From assembly GCF_000286835.2 (NCBI RefSeq), contig NZ_AJYD02000013.1:728871-789199 (forward strand): a stretch of DNA of 60,329 bases, given 5' to 3'. Source of the DNA: Enterovibrio norvegicus FF-33. Its GTDB lineage: Bacteria > Pseudomonadota > Gammaproteobacteria > Enterobacterales > Vibrionaceae. The translations under genes and the position numbers were made by a program. The notes beneath the pieces were generated by a model that saw only the letters and a program-made list of their open reading frames with translations, made no database searches and was not told where the DNA came from. Positions 8,414-16,880 of this stretch are shown here, piece after piece (position 1 is the first letter of the stretch; each line of letters starts with the position of its first letter).

Positions 8414-9592
8414 ATGAAGTACATAATTGCGGCGGCGACCTTGGTAACACTCGTGGCGTGCCATGATGACAATCATGCAGTAACACCGACTCCTCCTTCC
8501 CCTGAATTTACTGCCACTAAAACCTATGTGTTAGCGCTCAACGGACGCCAAGCGGTGCCCATGAATGACTCTATACGCATGGCAAGTTCAACGGTGCAAC
8601 TGGATGAAAATACCCAACAACTGCAAGCAACGCTCGACACCGCTAATTTGCCAGAATTCACCGCAGCGCATATTCATGCCGGTGATATTGGTGAAACAGG
8701 CGGCGTTGTCTTTCCATTTAATACGCCGGATTCAAATGGGTTAGCCAGTATTGATGTGAGCGACCTAACCGATGAACAGCTTCAAACCCTGCTAAGTGGT
8801 GATTGGTATATCAATCTGCATACAACGCTTGTTCCATCGGGCGAAGTGCGAGCGCAAATTGTGCCGAATACCACCACGATTTACACCTTCGAGGTGGATA
8901 GCGAACAGGAGGTTCCAGCTGTGACGAGTGCGGCGACGGGCGATGGTTATGCGGAATATGACAGCGAGAGCAAGGTGTTGAATTTGCGTGTTAACACAGA
9001 TGGAATTGACGATGCGACAGCCGCGCACATTCACACTGGCGATGTCGGGAGCAATGGCGGTGTGCTGGTCGTTCTCGATCAAGATGCGGAAGACAGCAGC
9101 GTGTGGACAGCACCTGAAAACACGGAAATTGATGCCGCTACCTTGGCCGTGTTGAACGCGGGTGGTTATTACACCAACTTCCACACACCAGCGAACCCTG
9201 GGGGTGAAATCCGTGGGCAGGTGCTGGCAGACAACTACGTGTTATTGACGTTCCCATTGTCAGGCAGCCAAGAAGTGCCTGCTGTGACGACAGCGGCTAA
9301 AGGTGATGGTTATGCGTTGGTTGATAAAAACAGCGGTGCGTTGACCTTAAAGGCGATAACGACAGGTGCTGCGGATGCTACCGCCGCACATGTTCACACT
9401 GGTGCGAGCGGTTCAAACGGTGGTGTGTTGGTTGCATTAGAACAAGAGACGGGTGATGCAAATATCTGGAATGCTCCGGCGAACACGGAGTTAAATGCGT
9501 CGGCATTGACCACGTTTGTGTCCGGTGGGAACTATGTGAATGTCCATACCCCTGCAAATGCGGGAGGTGAGATTCGAGGACAAATTGACTAA
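8414..9592 (+). CDS. Triple CHRD-domain lipoprotein
   Basis: A 392-residue predicted lipoprotein: residues 1-15 are a signal with lipobox LVAC, so Cys16 would be acylated and anchored. Three CHRD repeats follow (about 36-145, 150-268 and 272-392), each with the signature AHIHAGDIG / AHIHTGDVG / AHVHTGASG, GGVL or GGVV, and an ending like GGEIRGQ. CHRD was first defined in chordin and is common in bacterial surface proteins; its role is structural or unknown. The second and third repeats are much more alike than the first, indicating internal duplication. There is no obvious operon partner. Confidence 0.9.
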   Translation: MKYIIAAATLVTLVACHDDNHAVTPTPPSPEFTATKTYVLALNGRQAVPMNDSIRMASSTVQLDENTQQLQATLDTANLPEFTAAHIHAGDIGETGGVVFPFNTPDSNGLASIDVSDLTDEQLQTLLSGDWYINLHTTLVPSGEVRAQIVPNTTTIYTFEVDSEQEVPAVTSAATGDGYAEYDSESKVLNLRVNTDGIDDATAAHIHTGDVGSNGGVLVVLDQDAEDSSVWTAPENTEIDAATLAVLNAGGYYTNFHTPANPGGEIRGQVLADNYVLLTFPLSGSQEVPAVTTAAKGDGYALVDKNSGALTLKAITTGAADATAAHVHTGASGSNGGVLVALEQETGDANIWNAPANTELNASALTTFVSGGNYVNVHTPANAGGEIRGQID

Positions 9593-9673
9593 ATATTTCC
9601 CCTCAAGATAACGTCCATACCAGCCGATGAACAACGCTAACGGACTAAGTGTTGTTCACGGCGAGCAAAGTTA

Positions 9674-9693
9674 AAACGGCCTAATAGGGCCGT
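9674..9693 (+). terminator. Possible weak terminator
   Basis: AACGGCC / GGCCGTT forms a stem with a TAATA-type loop about 80 bases after the CHRD gene, but the following T tract is poor (GTTC). It may be a weak terminator or a chance hairpin. Confidence 0.4.
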
Positions 9694-9818
9694 TGTTCAC
9701 GCTTGGCATATTTAAAAAGAGAATTGATTGAAAAACGTTACTTTTGAGGGTTTTTGAGCAGTTTCTTTTTTCCCACGTGATTAAATATTCAGCATCAGTT
9801 AATCAATGGAGAAAGACA

Positions 9819-10109
9819 ATGAGCGTAAGAGTCACCCTTAATTGCAACGTTAAAGCAGGTCAGCATGAAACGTTATTGCCTTTTCTAGATAAGAACTTAC
9901 CGAATGTGAGGGGGTTTGATGGCTGCTTGAGTGTGGACGTCTATTTTGATGAAAAAGGCGAGGAAATGCTGTTAGAAGAAGAGTGGTTAAGCATTGAAAA
10001 GCATCAAGCATACATAGGTTACATTCAGCAAAATGGCGTACTAGGTGAGTTGGCAGCATTCTTTTCGTCGGCACCTGTCATTAAGTATTTTCACAAAGAA
10101 AGTGTTTAG
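9819..10109 (+). CDS. Antibiotic biosynthesis monooxygenase (ABM) domain protein
   Basis: A 96-residue protein of the dimeric alpha/beta-barrel superfamily. It shows MSVRVTLNCNVKAGQHETLLPFL, then VRGFDGCLSVDVYFDE and LLEEEWLSIEKHQAYI, the usual strand-helix-strand pattern of ABM/YgiN-like proteins. Such proteins are quinol or small-molecule monooxygenases or stress proteins. The start is set by GGAGAAAG nine bases upstream of ATG; a longer frame adds 25 unsupported residues. It is monocistronic. Confidence 0.8.
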   Translation: MSVRVTLNCNVKAGQHETLLPFLDKNLPNVRGFDGCLSVDVYFDEKGEEMLLEEEWLSIEKHQAYIGYIQQNGVLGELAAFFSSAPVIKYFHKESV

Positions 10110-10269
10110 TTAAGCCATATAAAACAGCTAGCTAACACGTTAACCAAATGGATGCAGATCATCATTTGGTGTTCGTGCCTCACGAGTTCCAACTCATTAT
10201 TCATGCCGCTCAGCGATGTGGGGTTCAGTGATGCGTTGGGCGTGAGCTTTACATAAATAGGGAATGTTT

Positions 10270-10938
10270 ATGAAAACCTTAACGAAGTTTGTCTTTTTTG
10301 TTGTTCTATCAATCACCGCAAATATTGCTAGCGCAGCGTCCTCCAAAATCGGAATTTTGGTTTTCGATGGCTTTTTAACAAGCGATGTTACTGCACCTAT
10401 AGAAGTGTTTGGGGCGGCAACCAAGAAGTCATGGTTTTCTTCTTATGAAGTTGTGGTGATTTCTGCCACAGAAGATAAGACCGTGATTTCTGAAGAAGGC
10501 TTAAAGGTGGTCGCCGATCAAACCATCTATGACACGATAGAGCTGGATGTTCTTCTTGTTCCCAGTGCCTATGACATGGGTGATTATATAGATAACGACA
10601 ACCTCATCGGCTTCATTGAAAAGCAGGGGGCATCCGCATCGTGGATGGCTAGCAATTGTTCTGGTGCTTTTCTTTTAGGTGAAGCGGGCATTTTGGATGG
10701 AAAAAAAGCCACTACATGGGCAGGTGGTGAAAAAGACCTAGCGATGTCGTACCCAAAAATAAACGTTCAATATGACCAGAACGTCGTGATTGACGGTAAC
10801 GTTATTACGTCAAATGGCGGACCAGTTAGCTATCAGGCAGCATTTGAATTACTGGCAAAACTTAGCTCAGAAAAATTCGCTAACGAAATATCTGAGTCGA
10901 TTCAATTCAACAGACTTGATCGAGCATTCAGGCCATAG
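10270..10938 (+). CDS. Exported DJ-1/PfpI family protein
   Basis: A 222-residue DJ-1/PfpI (class I glutamine amidotransferase-like) protein with a signal peptide (about residues 1-22, ending ANIASA). It keeps the nucleophile cysteine (Cys130 in SNCSGAFLLGEAG) and the conserved Glu45 (PIEVFG). Most relatives are cytoplasmic or are fused to AraC regulators; here there is no HTH domain and the protein is sent to the periplasm. The second ATG is chosen over one six bases upstream because TAGGGA is then correctly spaced. Reaction unknown; isonitrile-hydratase-like and glyoxalase-III-like activities are options. Confidence 0.85.
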   Translation: MKTLTKFVFFVVLSITANIASAASSKIGILVFDGFLTSDVTAPIEVFGAATKKSWFSSYEVVVISATEDKTVISEEGLKVVADQTIYDTIELDVLLVPSAYDMGDYIDNDNLIGFIEKQGASASWMASNCSGAFLLGEAGILDGKKATTWAGGEKDLAMSYPKINVQYDQNVVIDGNVITSNGGPVSYQAAFELLAKLSSEKFANEISESIQFNRLDRAFRP

Positions 10939-10992
10939 TCGGTCGCTTTACCTGACCGAGGAAATCGATTTTCTTTTGCACAGAAAACACAT

Positions 10993-11030
10993 AAAAACGG
11001 TTCACACGCTTATGCCTGTGAGCCGTTTTT
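10993..11030. terminator. Bidirectional terminator
   Basis: AAAACGGTTCACAC / GTGAGCCGTTTTT pair around a TTATGCCT loop, with A and T tracts on either side. It lies between the convergent PfpI and TRAP genes. Confidence 0.92.
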
Positions 11031-11055
11031 ATTTGCGGATTATTTACGGAAAAGC

Positions 11056-12108
11056 CTATTGCAGATAAACGGACTCGTTGGCTTTATCCACTTCGGTTAA
11101 AAACAAATTCAACAGTTCTGTGCCTTTCTCGCCATGGGTTTCTTTAATGTACTCAATCACGCCAGGCTGCGTGGCGTCGCTCATTTTCTGACGTGCTGTC
11201 GCGGTGAGGGCGTTGATCTTCATTTTCGATTTCAGACCTTCAATGCCACGGTCGCTAGACGCTTCGATCAGACGGGACAAGCCACGGTTTGAGCTTAATG
11301 CGATTTCGACGGCATCAGAGACAATTTTCTGTTGTTCAGCGGTAAGGCCGTCATAAAAGTCTTTGTTGATCATGAAGGTGTAAGGTGCGAACAAGTGATT
11401 TGTCAGCGTTAGGTAACCTTGCACTTCATTAAATTTGGCAAACGAAACCGTCGGGATTGGGTTCATTTGTCCGTCGATCACGCCCGTTTGCAGTGACGAG
11501 TAAACTTCACCCCAAGACAAAGGGTACGCCTCAGCACCCAGAGATTGAATGATCTTCTGATGAGTTGGCAGTGTCATGGTACGAATGCGTAGCCCTTTAA
11601 AATCATCAAGCGATTCAAGCGGGCGCTTTGAGTTGGTGACGGAGAAAAAGCCGCCTGTATCGGGGAAGCCCAAAACTTTGACATCTTTTAGCTCGCTCTC
11701 AATATCTCGCGCTAATGCCTGACCGAATTTCCCATCTAGGACTTCATAAGTGGACGCGTTGCTGGTGAAAGCAAAAGGGACATCCAGTACACCGATTCGT
11801 GGGTAATAACCTGCAAGTGGGCCGACAGGTGCCAATGTTCCCTGCAACTGACCATCACGAACCATTTGGATGTGCTCTTTCGCCGTACCAAGTTGGTTGC
11901 TCGGGAAAACCTGTACTTTAATTTCGCCGTTAGTGGCCACTTCGACAATATTTTTGAATACACCCGTGAACGCGTGCGCCGGGTTTTCCATCATGTCCGC
12001 TTTGTTGTCATGACCGATACGAAGCACTTTCTCAGCCATAGCAAAAGGTGCTGACAATAAGGTAGTGGCGAGCGCTGCTGCGATCAGGGATTTGTTGATG
12101 GTTTTCAT
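11056..12108 (-). CDS. TRAP transporter substrate-binding protein (DctP family)
   Basis: A 350-residue periplasmic solute-binding protein. The signal peptide ends SAPFAMA (about residue 25). The core shows the DctP features FPSNQLG, GLRIRTMTLP (the arginine that binds the ligand carboxylate in this family), and GVIDGQMNPI. GGAG lies five bases before the second ATG, so the GTG two codons upstream is not used. It ends a dctQ-dctM-dctP order on the minus strand, beside sugar-acid catabolic genes. The likely ligand is a carboxylated sugar such as N-acetylglucosaminic acid (inference from context). Confidence 0.93.
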   Translation of the reverse strand: MKTINKSLIAAALATTLLSAPFAMAEKVLRIGHDNKADMMENPAHAFTGVFKNIVEVATNGEIKVQVFPSNQLGTAKEHIQMVRDGQLQGTLAPVGPLAGYYPRIGVLDVPFAFTSNASTYEVLDGKFGQALARDIESELKDVKVLGFPDTGGFFSVTNSKRPLESLDDFKGLRIRTMTLPTHQKIIQSLGAEAYPLSWGEVYSSLQTGVIDGQMNPIPTVSFAKFNEVQGYLTLTNHLFAPYTFMINKDFYDGLTAEQQKIVSDAVEIALSSNRGLSRLIEASSDRGIEGLKSKMKINALTATARQKMSDATQPGVIEYIKETHGEKGTELLNLFLTEVDKANESVYLQ

Positions 12109-12206
12109 AATCACTCCATTGTTATGCTTGCTTCCAATAGCGCTCGCGTGGTGCGTCGCGCTTTGTGAAGCCTGTAGGGGTTAGAGAACAAACGTAAACG
12201 TGTTGA

Positions 12207-13481
12207 TTAGTAGCCAAGCAGACGAGGGATGAAGAGCACCACGTCTGGTGTGTAAGCGATAAAGAACAGCAACAGGAGTTGGCCGATCAAAAACGGCATG
12301 AGTTCTTTAGCGATCCCTTCAATTTTTGCGCCAGTGACGGAAGAAAGCACAAAGAGGCAGGCACCAATGGGAGGCGTCATCAGGGATATATTGAGTGCCA
12401 GCACAAAAACAATGCCCGCATGCAGTGGGTCCATGCCAATTTCGACCGTGAGTGGGATCAAGATAGGGGCGAGGATGATCAACATAACGTTGATATCCAT
12501 CAGCATGCCAACGGTCAGCAGTAATACGATGATCAGCGCGAGAATGACGTGTGGGTTATCTGAAAAAGACACAAACACATCCGCGATCATTTGTGGGATC
12601 TGATTGAAACTCAGCCACCAACCCAATATCGATGCGGAGCCAATGATGAGGTAAATCACCCCTGAGATTTGCGCAGTACGCACAATCATGTGGTACAAGG
12701 CGCTCAAGCTAAGGTTGCGGTAAACAAAGGTACCGATGATTAATGCGTAAGCGACAGCAATCGAGGCTGCTTCTGTCGGTGTAACAATACCGAAGACAAT
12801 GCCACCTAAGATGATGATGGGCATAAGCAACGCAAGGCTGGATTTGCGGAACAAATGCAACACCTGCATTAACGAAGCGTGTTGTTGGCTCTTGGGTAGG
12901 TTCTTACGTTTTCCCGTTGCTGCAATGATGGCCATACAAACAAAACACACCAAGAGCCCGGGCAAAATACCTGTGGCAAATAAGCCTCCAATAGATACAC
13001 CCATTAACGAGCCGTAGACCACCATAATGCCTGAGGGCGGTATCGTTGGCCCTATGATGGAACCTGCGGCGGTAACGGCACATGCATAGTCTTTGGTGTA
13101 GCCTTCTTTTTCCATTGCTGGCACTAAGGTACGGCCAAAGGCAGCTGCGTCAGCGGTAGCAGATCCGGTGATCCCTGAGAAAAAGACCGACGCCAACATG
13201 TTTGAATGGGCAAGGCCACCTCGAAAATGCCCGACTAAGGCTTGTGCCAAATGAACCAAGCGGCTAGTGATGCCGGTGTGATTCATTATTTCACCGGCGA
13301 GAATGAAAAACGGCATGGCAAGAAATGGAAAGATGTTTAGTCCGTTAAAAATTTTACTGGGCGCCAATGACGTAAAATGCGTACCGCCGATTTCGTACAT
13401 GCCCAGTAGCCCAGCAACGCCTAAAGCGATGGCAATGGGTGCACCTATTAGCATCAAGATAAAGAATAATGCACCAACCAT
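12207..13481 (-). CDS. TRAP transporter large permease (DctM family)
   Basis: A 424-residue protein with about 12 membrane segments. Family motifs visible include PFFILAGEIMNHTGI, the GSATADAAAFGRTLVPAM stretch, GSIIGPTIPPSG, and MTPPIGACLFVLSSV near the end. It is the sodium-coupled membrane subunit that works with the small permease and the binding protein. Its ATG shares one base with the dctQ stop (TGATG), indicating translational coupling. The gap to dctP is about 100 bases. Confidence 0.95.
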   Translation of the reverse strand: MVGALFFILMLIGAPIAIALGVAGLLGMYEIGGTHFTSLAPSKIFNGLNIFPFLAMPFFILAGEIMNHTGITSRLVHLAQALVGHFRGGLAHSNMLASVFFSGITGSATADAAAFGRTLVPAMEKEGYTKDYACAVTAAGSIIGPTIPPSGIMVVYGSLMGVSIGGLFATGILPGLLVCFVCMAIIAATGKRKNLPKSQQHASLMQVLHLFRKSSLALLMPIIILGGIVFGIVTPTEAASIAVAYALIIGTFVYRNLSLSALYHMIVRTAQISGVIYLIIGSASILGWWLSFNQIPQMIADVFVSFSDNPHVILALIIVLLLTVGMLMDINVMLIILAPILIPLTVEIGMDPLHAGIVFVLALNISLMTPPIGACLFVLSSVTGAKIEGIAKELMPFLIGQLLLLFFIAYTPDVVLFIPRLLGY

Positions 13482-14023
13482 CAGATGTTCTCCTCTTGCG
13501 GGGCGAGTGGGTTTTTATCAGGACCGTTGGAAAGCGAAAGTGCATCGTCCAATAAGTTCAGGAATGCTTGTACAGCGGATAGTCCGAATGTCACAGGAAT
13601 GGCGGCATAGGCGTAAGCCATTGGCATGCCAAACACGGTTGAAAGTTGGCTCGCACCTTTTTCGGTAAAGGCGATGCCGAGGTAGGCGATATAAGCAAAG
13701 AAACTGACCGTGAGGACACCAATCAGGAGTTTGAGGGCGCTTTTCACTTTTTCGGGGAAGTGCTTGGTAACAAACTCTAATCCCATGTGCTCTCGATTGG
13801 CGGTGCAGCAAGGCACTGCCATGAGAATGGCCCATATCATGATGTAACGCGCCATCTCTTCTACCCAGACCAATTGCAGCCTGAGCCAATAGCGATCCAG
13901 TACGCCTAGCCAGACATCCAATATCAGCAGCGTCATGAGAATAGCGACCACGATTTGGTTGACCTTGTTCAATGAGCGCTTTATCGCTTTGATGTTTTTT
14001 AATAAGACGTCGGTACTGTTCAT
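13481..14023 (-). CDS. TRAP transporter small permease (DctQ family)
   Basis: A 180-residue protein with four membrane segments, the DctQ norm. It carries WVEEMARYIMIWAILMAVP and GLEFVTKHFP, typical for the family. The start MNSTDVL is preferred to a longer frame that would add 36 residues without hydrophobic character and run over the putative operator. It is first in the dctQ-dctM-dctP transcript. A 19-bp palindrome lies about 110 bases upstream. Confidence 0.9.
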   Translation of the reverse strand: MNSTDVLLKNIKAIKRSLNKVNQIVVAILMTLLILDVWLGVLDRYWLRLQLVWVEEMARYIMIWAILMAVPCCTANREHMGLEFVTKHFPEKVKSALKLLIGVLTVSFFAYIAYLGIAFTEKGASQLSTVFGMPMAYAYAAIPVTFGLSAVQAFLNLLDDALSLSNGPDKNPLAPQEENI

Positions 14024-14131
14024 GATGTATCCCAATTCATGATTTAAGGCGTCAGTTTTTGACTGTTTAATGAGCAAAACCTTAATCCTGTGGCACAGAA
14101 TTAACCGTGATCCCGATCGCGAATCGCTCAA

Positions 14132-14150
14132 TGTGTGATAGTTTCTAACA
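14132..14150. promoter_or_regulatory. Putative RpiR operator, TRAP arm
   Basis: TGTGTGATAGTTTCTAACA is an imperfect palindrome. It matches the reverse complement of the site at 15903-15921 at 17 of 19 positions. It lies upstream of dctQ, in a non-coding region where such a long chance match would be unlikely. The probable binder is the RpiR-type regulator encoded at 15997. Confidence 0.7.
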
Positions 14151-14441
14151 TTAACAAAAGACGAGTTTCAGTAAGCTGTTGTTTTATTGTGGTTATTTAA
14201 TTTTCACTGTGTTGGCAAGGTGCAAAGGGTGTTTGAAAAGTAACATACGTGGAATGCCAGAAAGCATGGTGAAGACAAGATGTTTAGGGGCTTGTGTAGA
14301 TAGAAAGTAACACCGTGTAGGCGGGGATATTTGTGCAGGAAGTGTGATTGCGATCAATCAGGCTAAGAGGGTGTGAAGGGTTGCTTGGCGGCAATTTGGT
14401 GTCAATGTGGGGGCGATGGAATCGCGACATTCAACCAAAGA

Positions 14442-14463
14442 AAAGGGCGCGTTGCGCCCTTTG
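14442..14463 (-). terminator. Terminator of the PLP-enzyme gene
   Basis: AAAGGGCGC / GCGCCCTTT is a perfect stem with a tiny loop. Read on the minus strand it is followed by a T-rich tract (CTTTTCTTTGG). It lies 90 bases beyond the stop codon of the minus-strand gene at 14554. Confidence 0.8.
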
Positions 14464-14523
14464 AAATCTGATTCACTGGTTAGTGAAAAGCTAAACCGAC
14501 ATTAACGGTCAAGCAAAAACTAG

Positions 14524-14557
14524 AACCAAGCAAATACTAAAACCAAGCTAATACTAA
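14524..14557. repeat. 17-bp tandem repeat, two copies
   Basis: AACCAAGCAAATACTAA is followed directly by AACCAAGCTAATACTAA, one mismatch. The second copy overlaps the stop codon of the minus-strand gene. It looks like a replication-slippage product; no function is evident. Confidence 0.8.
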
Positions 14558-15831
14558 AAATAGGTATCTAGCCATTTGGTGACAAAGCCCGTTTCTTCTT
14601 CAACCCCAATATAGCGCCATTTGTCGAACGTCAGGCAAGGGTGCGACGTTGAAAAGGCGATGACATCACCAACTTTTAACGCGCCTGCCTGTTCAAACTC
14701 GACAAAAAGGTGTTGGTCCATGATGTTAGTGCTGACTAGCGACGGAAGCGGATGTTGTTCGCCATCTCGGTAAAGCCTGACTGCGCGAGGTAGCCCTGCA
14801 TCAAAAGCGGCGTCACGTTTACCTAAACCAATGATGGCCTTGCCGGTTTCTGGAACAGAAATAACGTGGGCATAAAGCACTAATGCTGAAATTAAATCAC
14901 CGCCAATACGACAGGCCGTGCTTGTATCCCGTTGAGATCTCGCCATGACCGCGTTTTGCGCGTCTTGGTATATGCCGTCGTCATGAATGAGGTAGCAACC
15001 CGGTCGGATAATGGTTGTCAGATCCTGGGTGTTGGCAAACTCTTCTGCCACCACGTCGTACCATGCGGAGCCTGCACCCGTGACAATCGGTTTATCGAGC
15101 TCAGATAAATCTATCAACGACTCGGCAAGCGCGACAGCACCTTTCACAAACGTTCTGACTAGGTGTTCAGCGTTATCTTCTCCGTGGTCGCCATGAATCA
15201 CACCTTCATAAAACTCAACACCCGCAAAGCGTAAGTGGGTCGCCTTGGCGATGTCTTCTGCCAACGCTTTTACTTGCTGGTGACTACGACAACCGCAGCG
15301 GCCTCCAGCGATGCCCAGTTCAATCAAAAGCGGGACGGTCAATTGCCGACGTGATGCCGCCTCTTGCCATTGTTCGACCAAATATTGGCTATCTACACAG
15401 GGGTAGATGTCTACGCCTTTGTGTTCAATGAGATCCAATACGGCGTTGATGTTCGCTAATCCCACGATTTGGTTAGGAATGATAATGCGTTTTGCGCCCG
15501 CTTCTACAGCAACCTGAGCTTGTGCGGGACTTGCTACAGATATTCCCCAAGCACCTTGTTCTAACTGCATGTTGAACAACTGCGGTGACATGGTGGTTTT
15601 GCCGTGGGGGCAAAGGTTCACGCCGCTCTGATCGGAGAAGTTTTGCATCCATTGCGCGTTATGAATCAACGCTGATTCAGACACGACAGCGGCAGGCAGT
15701 GGTAAGTCAGATAGTAAGGAATATCGACCGTTTGGTTTGAGTGTCAATGGCACACCTTTCGCCCCCTGTTCAAATGGTAGGGAGTCCGTTGGGTGATAAT
15801 AACTATCAAATTTCACTTCTTTGTCCGACAT
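14554..15831 (-). CDS. PLP-dependent D-serine dehydratase / D-threonine aldolase-like enzyme
   Basis: A 425-residue fold-type III PLP enzyme. PHGKTTMSPQ holds the Schiff-base Lys78; GIAGGRCGCRS and the late SHPCLTFDKW (His397, Cys399) match the metal ligands of the eukaryotic-type D-serine dehydratase family. The family removes ammonia and water from D-configured beta-hydroxy amino acids. D-glucosaminate has that same 2-amino-3-hydroxy acid head, so dehydration to 2-keto-3-deoxygluconate is the likely reaction given neighbouring KDG kinase and KDPG aldolase (inference). It is divergent from the RpiR regulator, with a shared operator between them. Alternatives are D-serine or D-threonine deamination. 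Confidence 0.88.
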   Translation of the reverse strand: MSDKEVKFDSYYHPTDSLPFEQGAKGVPLTLKPNGRYSLLSDLPLPAAVVSESALIHNAQWMQNFSDQSGVNLCPHGKTTMSPQLFNMQLEQGAWGISVASPAQAQVAVEAGAKRIIIPNQIVGLANINAVLDLIEHKGVDIYPCVDSQYLVEQWQEAASRRQLTVPLLIELGIAGGRCGCRSHQQVKALAEDIAKATHLRFAGVEFYEGVIHGDHGEDNAEHLVRTFVKGAVALAESLIDLSELDKPIVTGAGSAWYDVVAEEFANTQDLTTIIRPGCYLIHDDGIYQDAQNAVMARSQRDTSTACRIGGDLISALVLYAHVISVPETGKAIIGLGKRDAAFDAGLPRAVRLYRDGEQHPLPSLVSTNIMDQHLFVEFEQAGALKVGDVIAFSTSHPCLTFDKWRYIGVEEETGFVTKWLDTYF

Positions 15832-15902
15832 GAGTTGACGCTCCTAACATGCAATGGATTGCGCGTGGAATAGGGTTTTAGAATAATATACAATGCTTAC
15901 CA

Positions 15903-15921
15903 TGTTGGAAACTATCAAACA
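15903..15921. promoter_or_regulatory. Putative RpiR operator, divergent promoter region
   Basis: TGTTGGAAACTATCAAACA is an imperfect palindrome (TGTTnGAnAnTnTCnAACA). It lies between the divergent PLP-enzyme and RpiR genes. On the minus strand a possible -10 (TATATT) sits about 20 bases downstream, so the site would cover the -35 region. Its near-copy is at 14132-14150. Confidence 0.72.
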
Positions 15922-15996
15922 ATTCAAGTCTAAATGTGCGCGTTATCACTTTATCGCCACACTCGACTCGCTACGATAATGCCAGAGGTAATCGGA

Positions 15997-16860
15997 ATGA
16001 CGATGGAAGTAGATATCCTTTCTCAAATCTCACAACGGTTCGATGCTTTGCGAGACGCTGAGAAGAAAGTCGCTAAATGTGTCATGGACAATTTAGCGGG
16101 CGCGGCAAGTTCAAGCATTACTGAGCTTGCGGAAGAAGCGCAAGTGAGTGAAGCGACGATTACACGTTTTGCCAAAGCCGTCGGCTGTAAAAACGTGCGC
16201 GATTTGAAAATGAAATTAGCGCAATCTTTGGCGGTCGGGCAACGATTTATCAATGAACCTGTTGAGCAGACAGGCGTTCACGGCGTGTATGAATCCATCA
16301 AACAATCCATGGATTTGAACCGAAAACTGTTGGATGAAAAAGACATTGAAACTGCCGTCAATTGGCTACACAACGCTCGGCAGATCATCGGTATTGGCAT
16401 GGGCGGCGGCTCCACCATGGTTGCGCAAGAATTACAGTTTCGTTTGTTCCGTTTAGGTTACGCCGTGTCGACGTATCACGATGGGTTGTTGACACGCATG
16501 GTAGCCGCAACCGCAGACAGCAGCGATGTCATGGTTATTTTGTCGGTGACCGGTTACACCCCTGGCGTTTTGGATGTCGCGCAATTAGCCAAACAATATG
16601 GTTTGAAGGTGATTGCAATAACCCAAGCACAATCGCCGTTGGCTGAAATCAGTGATTTGACCTTGCCGATAGCCACGCAGGAAACCGATTTTATTTATAA
16701 ACCTTCCGCATCCCGCTACGCGATGTTGGCCTTGGTTGATGTATTAGCGATGCAATTGGCAGTGACACATAAGCGCCGTTCTCGTGACCGATTAAGAAGA
16801 TTAAAACTTGCTTTGGATTCTTACCGAGGCGGGGGCGACAGACAGCCTCTGGGAGATTAA
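15997..16860 (+). CDS. MurR/RpiR family transcriptional regulator
   Basis: A 287-residue regulator. Residues about 1-80 are an HTH_6 domain (SSITELAEEAQVSEATITRF), followed by a SIS sugar-isomerase fold (IGIGMGGGSTMVAQEL, MVILSVTGYTPGVLDVAQLA) that senses a phosphosugar. In a KDG/KDPG pathway the effector is probably KDPG or a related phosphosugar acid (inference). The start MTMEVDIL follows GAGG; a longer frame adds 21 residues without family similarity. It is first in a plus-strand run that continues with D-aminoacylase, RidA, KDG kinase and aldolase, and probably controls both arms. Confidence 0.93.
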   Translation: MTMEVDILSQISQRFDALRDAEKKVAKCVMDNLAGAASSSITELAEEAQVSEATITRFAKAVGCKNVRDLKMKLAQSLAVGQRFINEPVEQTGVHGVYESIKQSMDLNRKLLDEKDIETAVNWLHNARQIIGIGMGGGSTMVAQELQFRLFRLGYAVSTYHDGLLTRMVAATADSSDVMVILSVTGYTPGVLDVAQLAKQYGLKVIAITQAQSPLAEISDLTLPIATQETDFIYKPSASRYAMLALVDVLAMQLAVTHKRRSRDRLRRLKLALDSYRGGGDRQPLGD

Positions 16861-16880
16861 CCGTCAACAATGAGATCGTT

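Larger units (their letters stand above)
14024..14553. other. Intergenic region upstream of the TRAP operon
   Basis: This gap separates the TRAP genes from the PLP-enzyme gene, both on the minus strand. It contains the operator at 14132-14150, a putative minus-strand promoter around it, and the terminator at 14442-14463. No credible gene is present. Its layout suggests two separate minus-strand transcripts. Confidence 0.6.
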
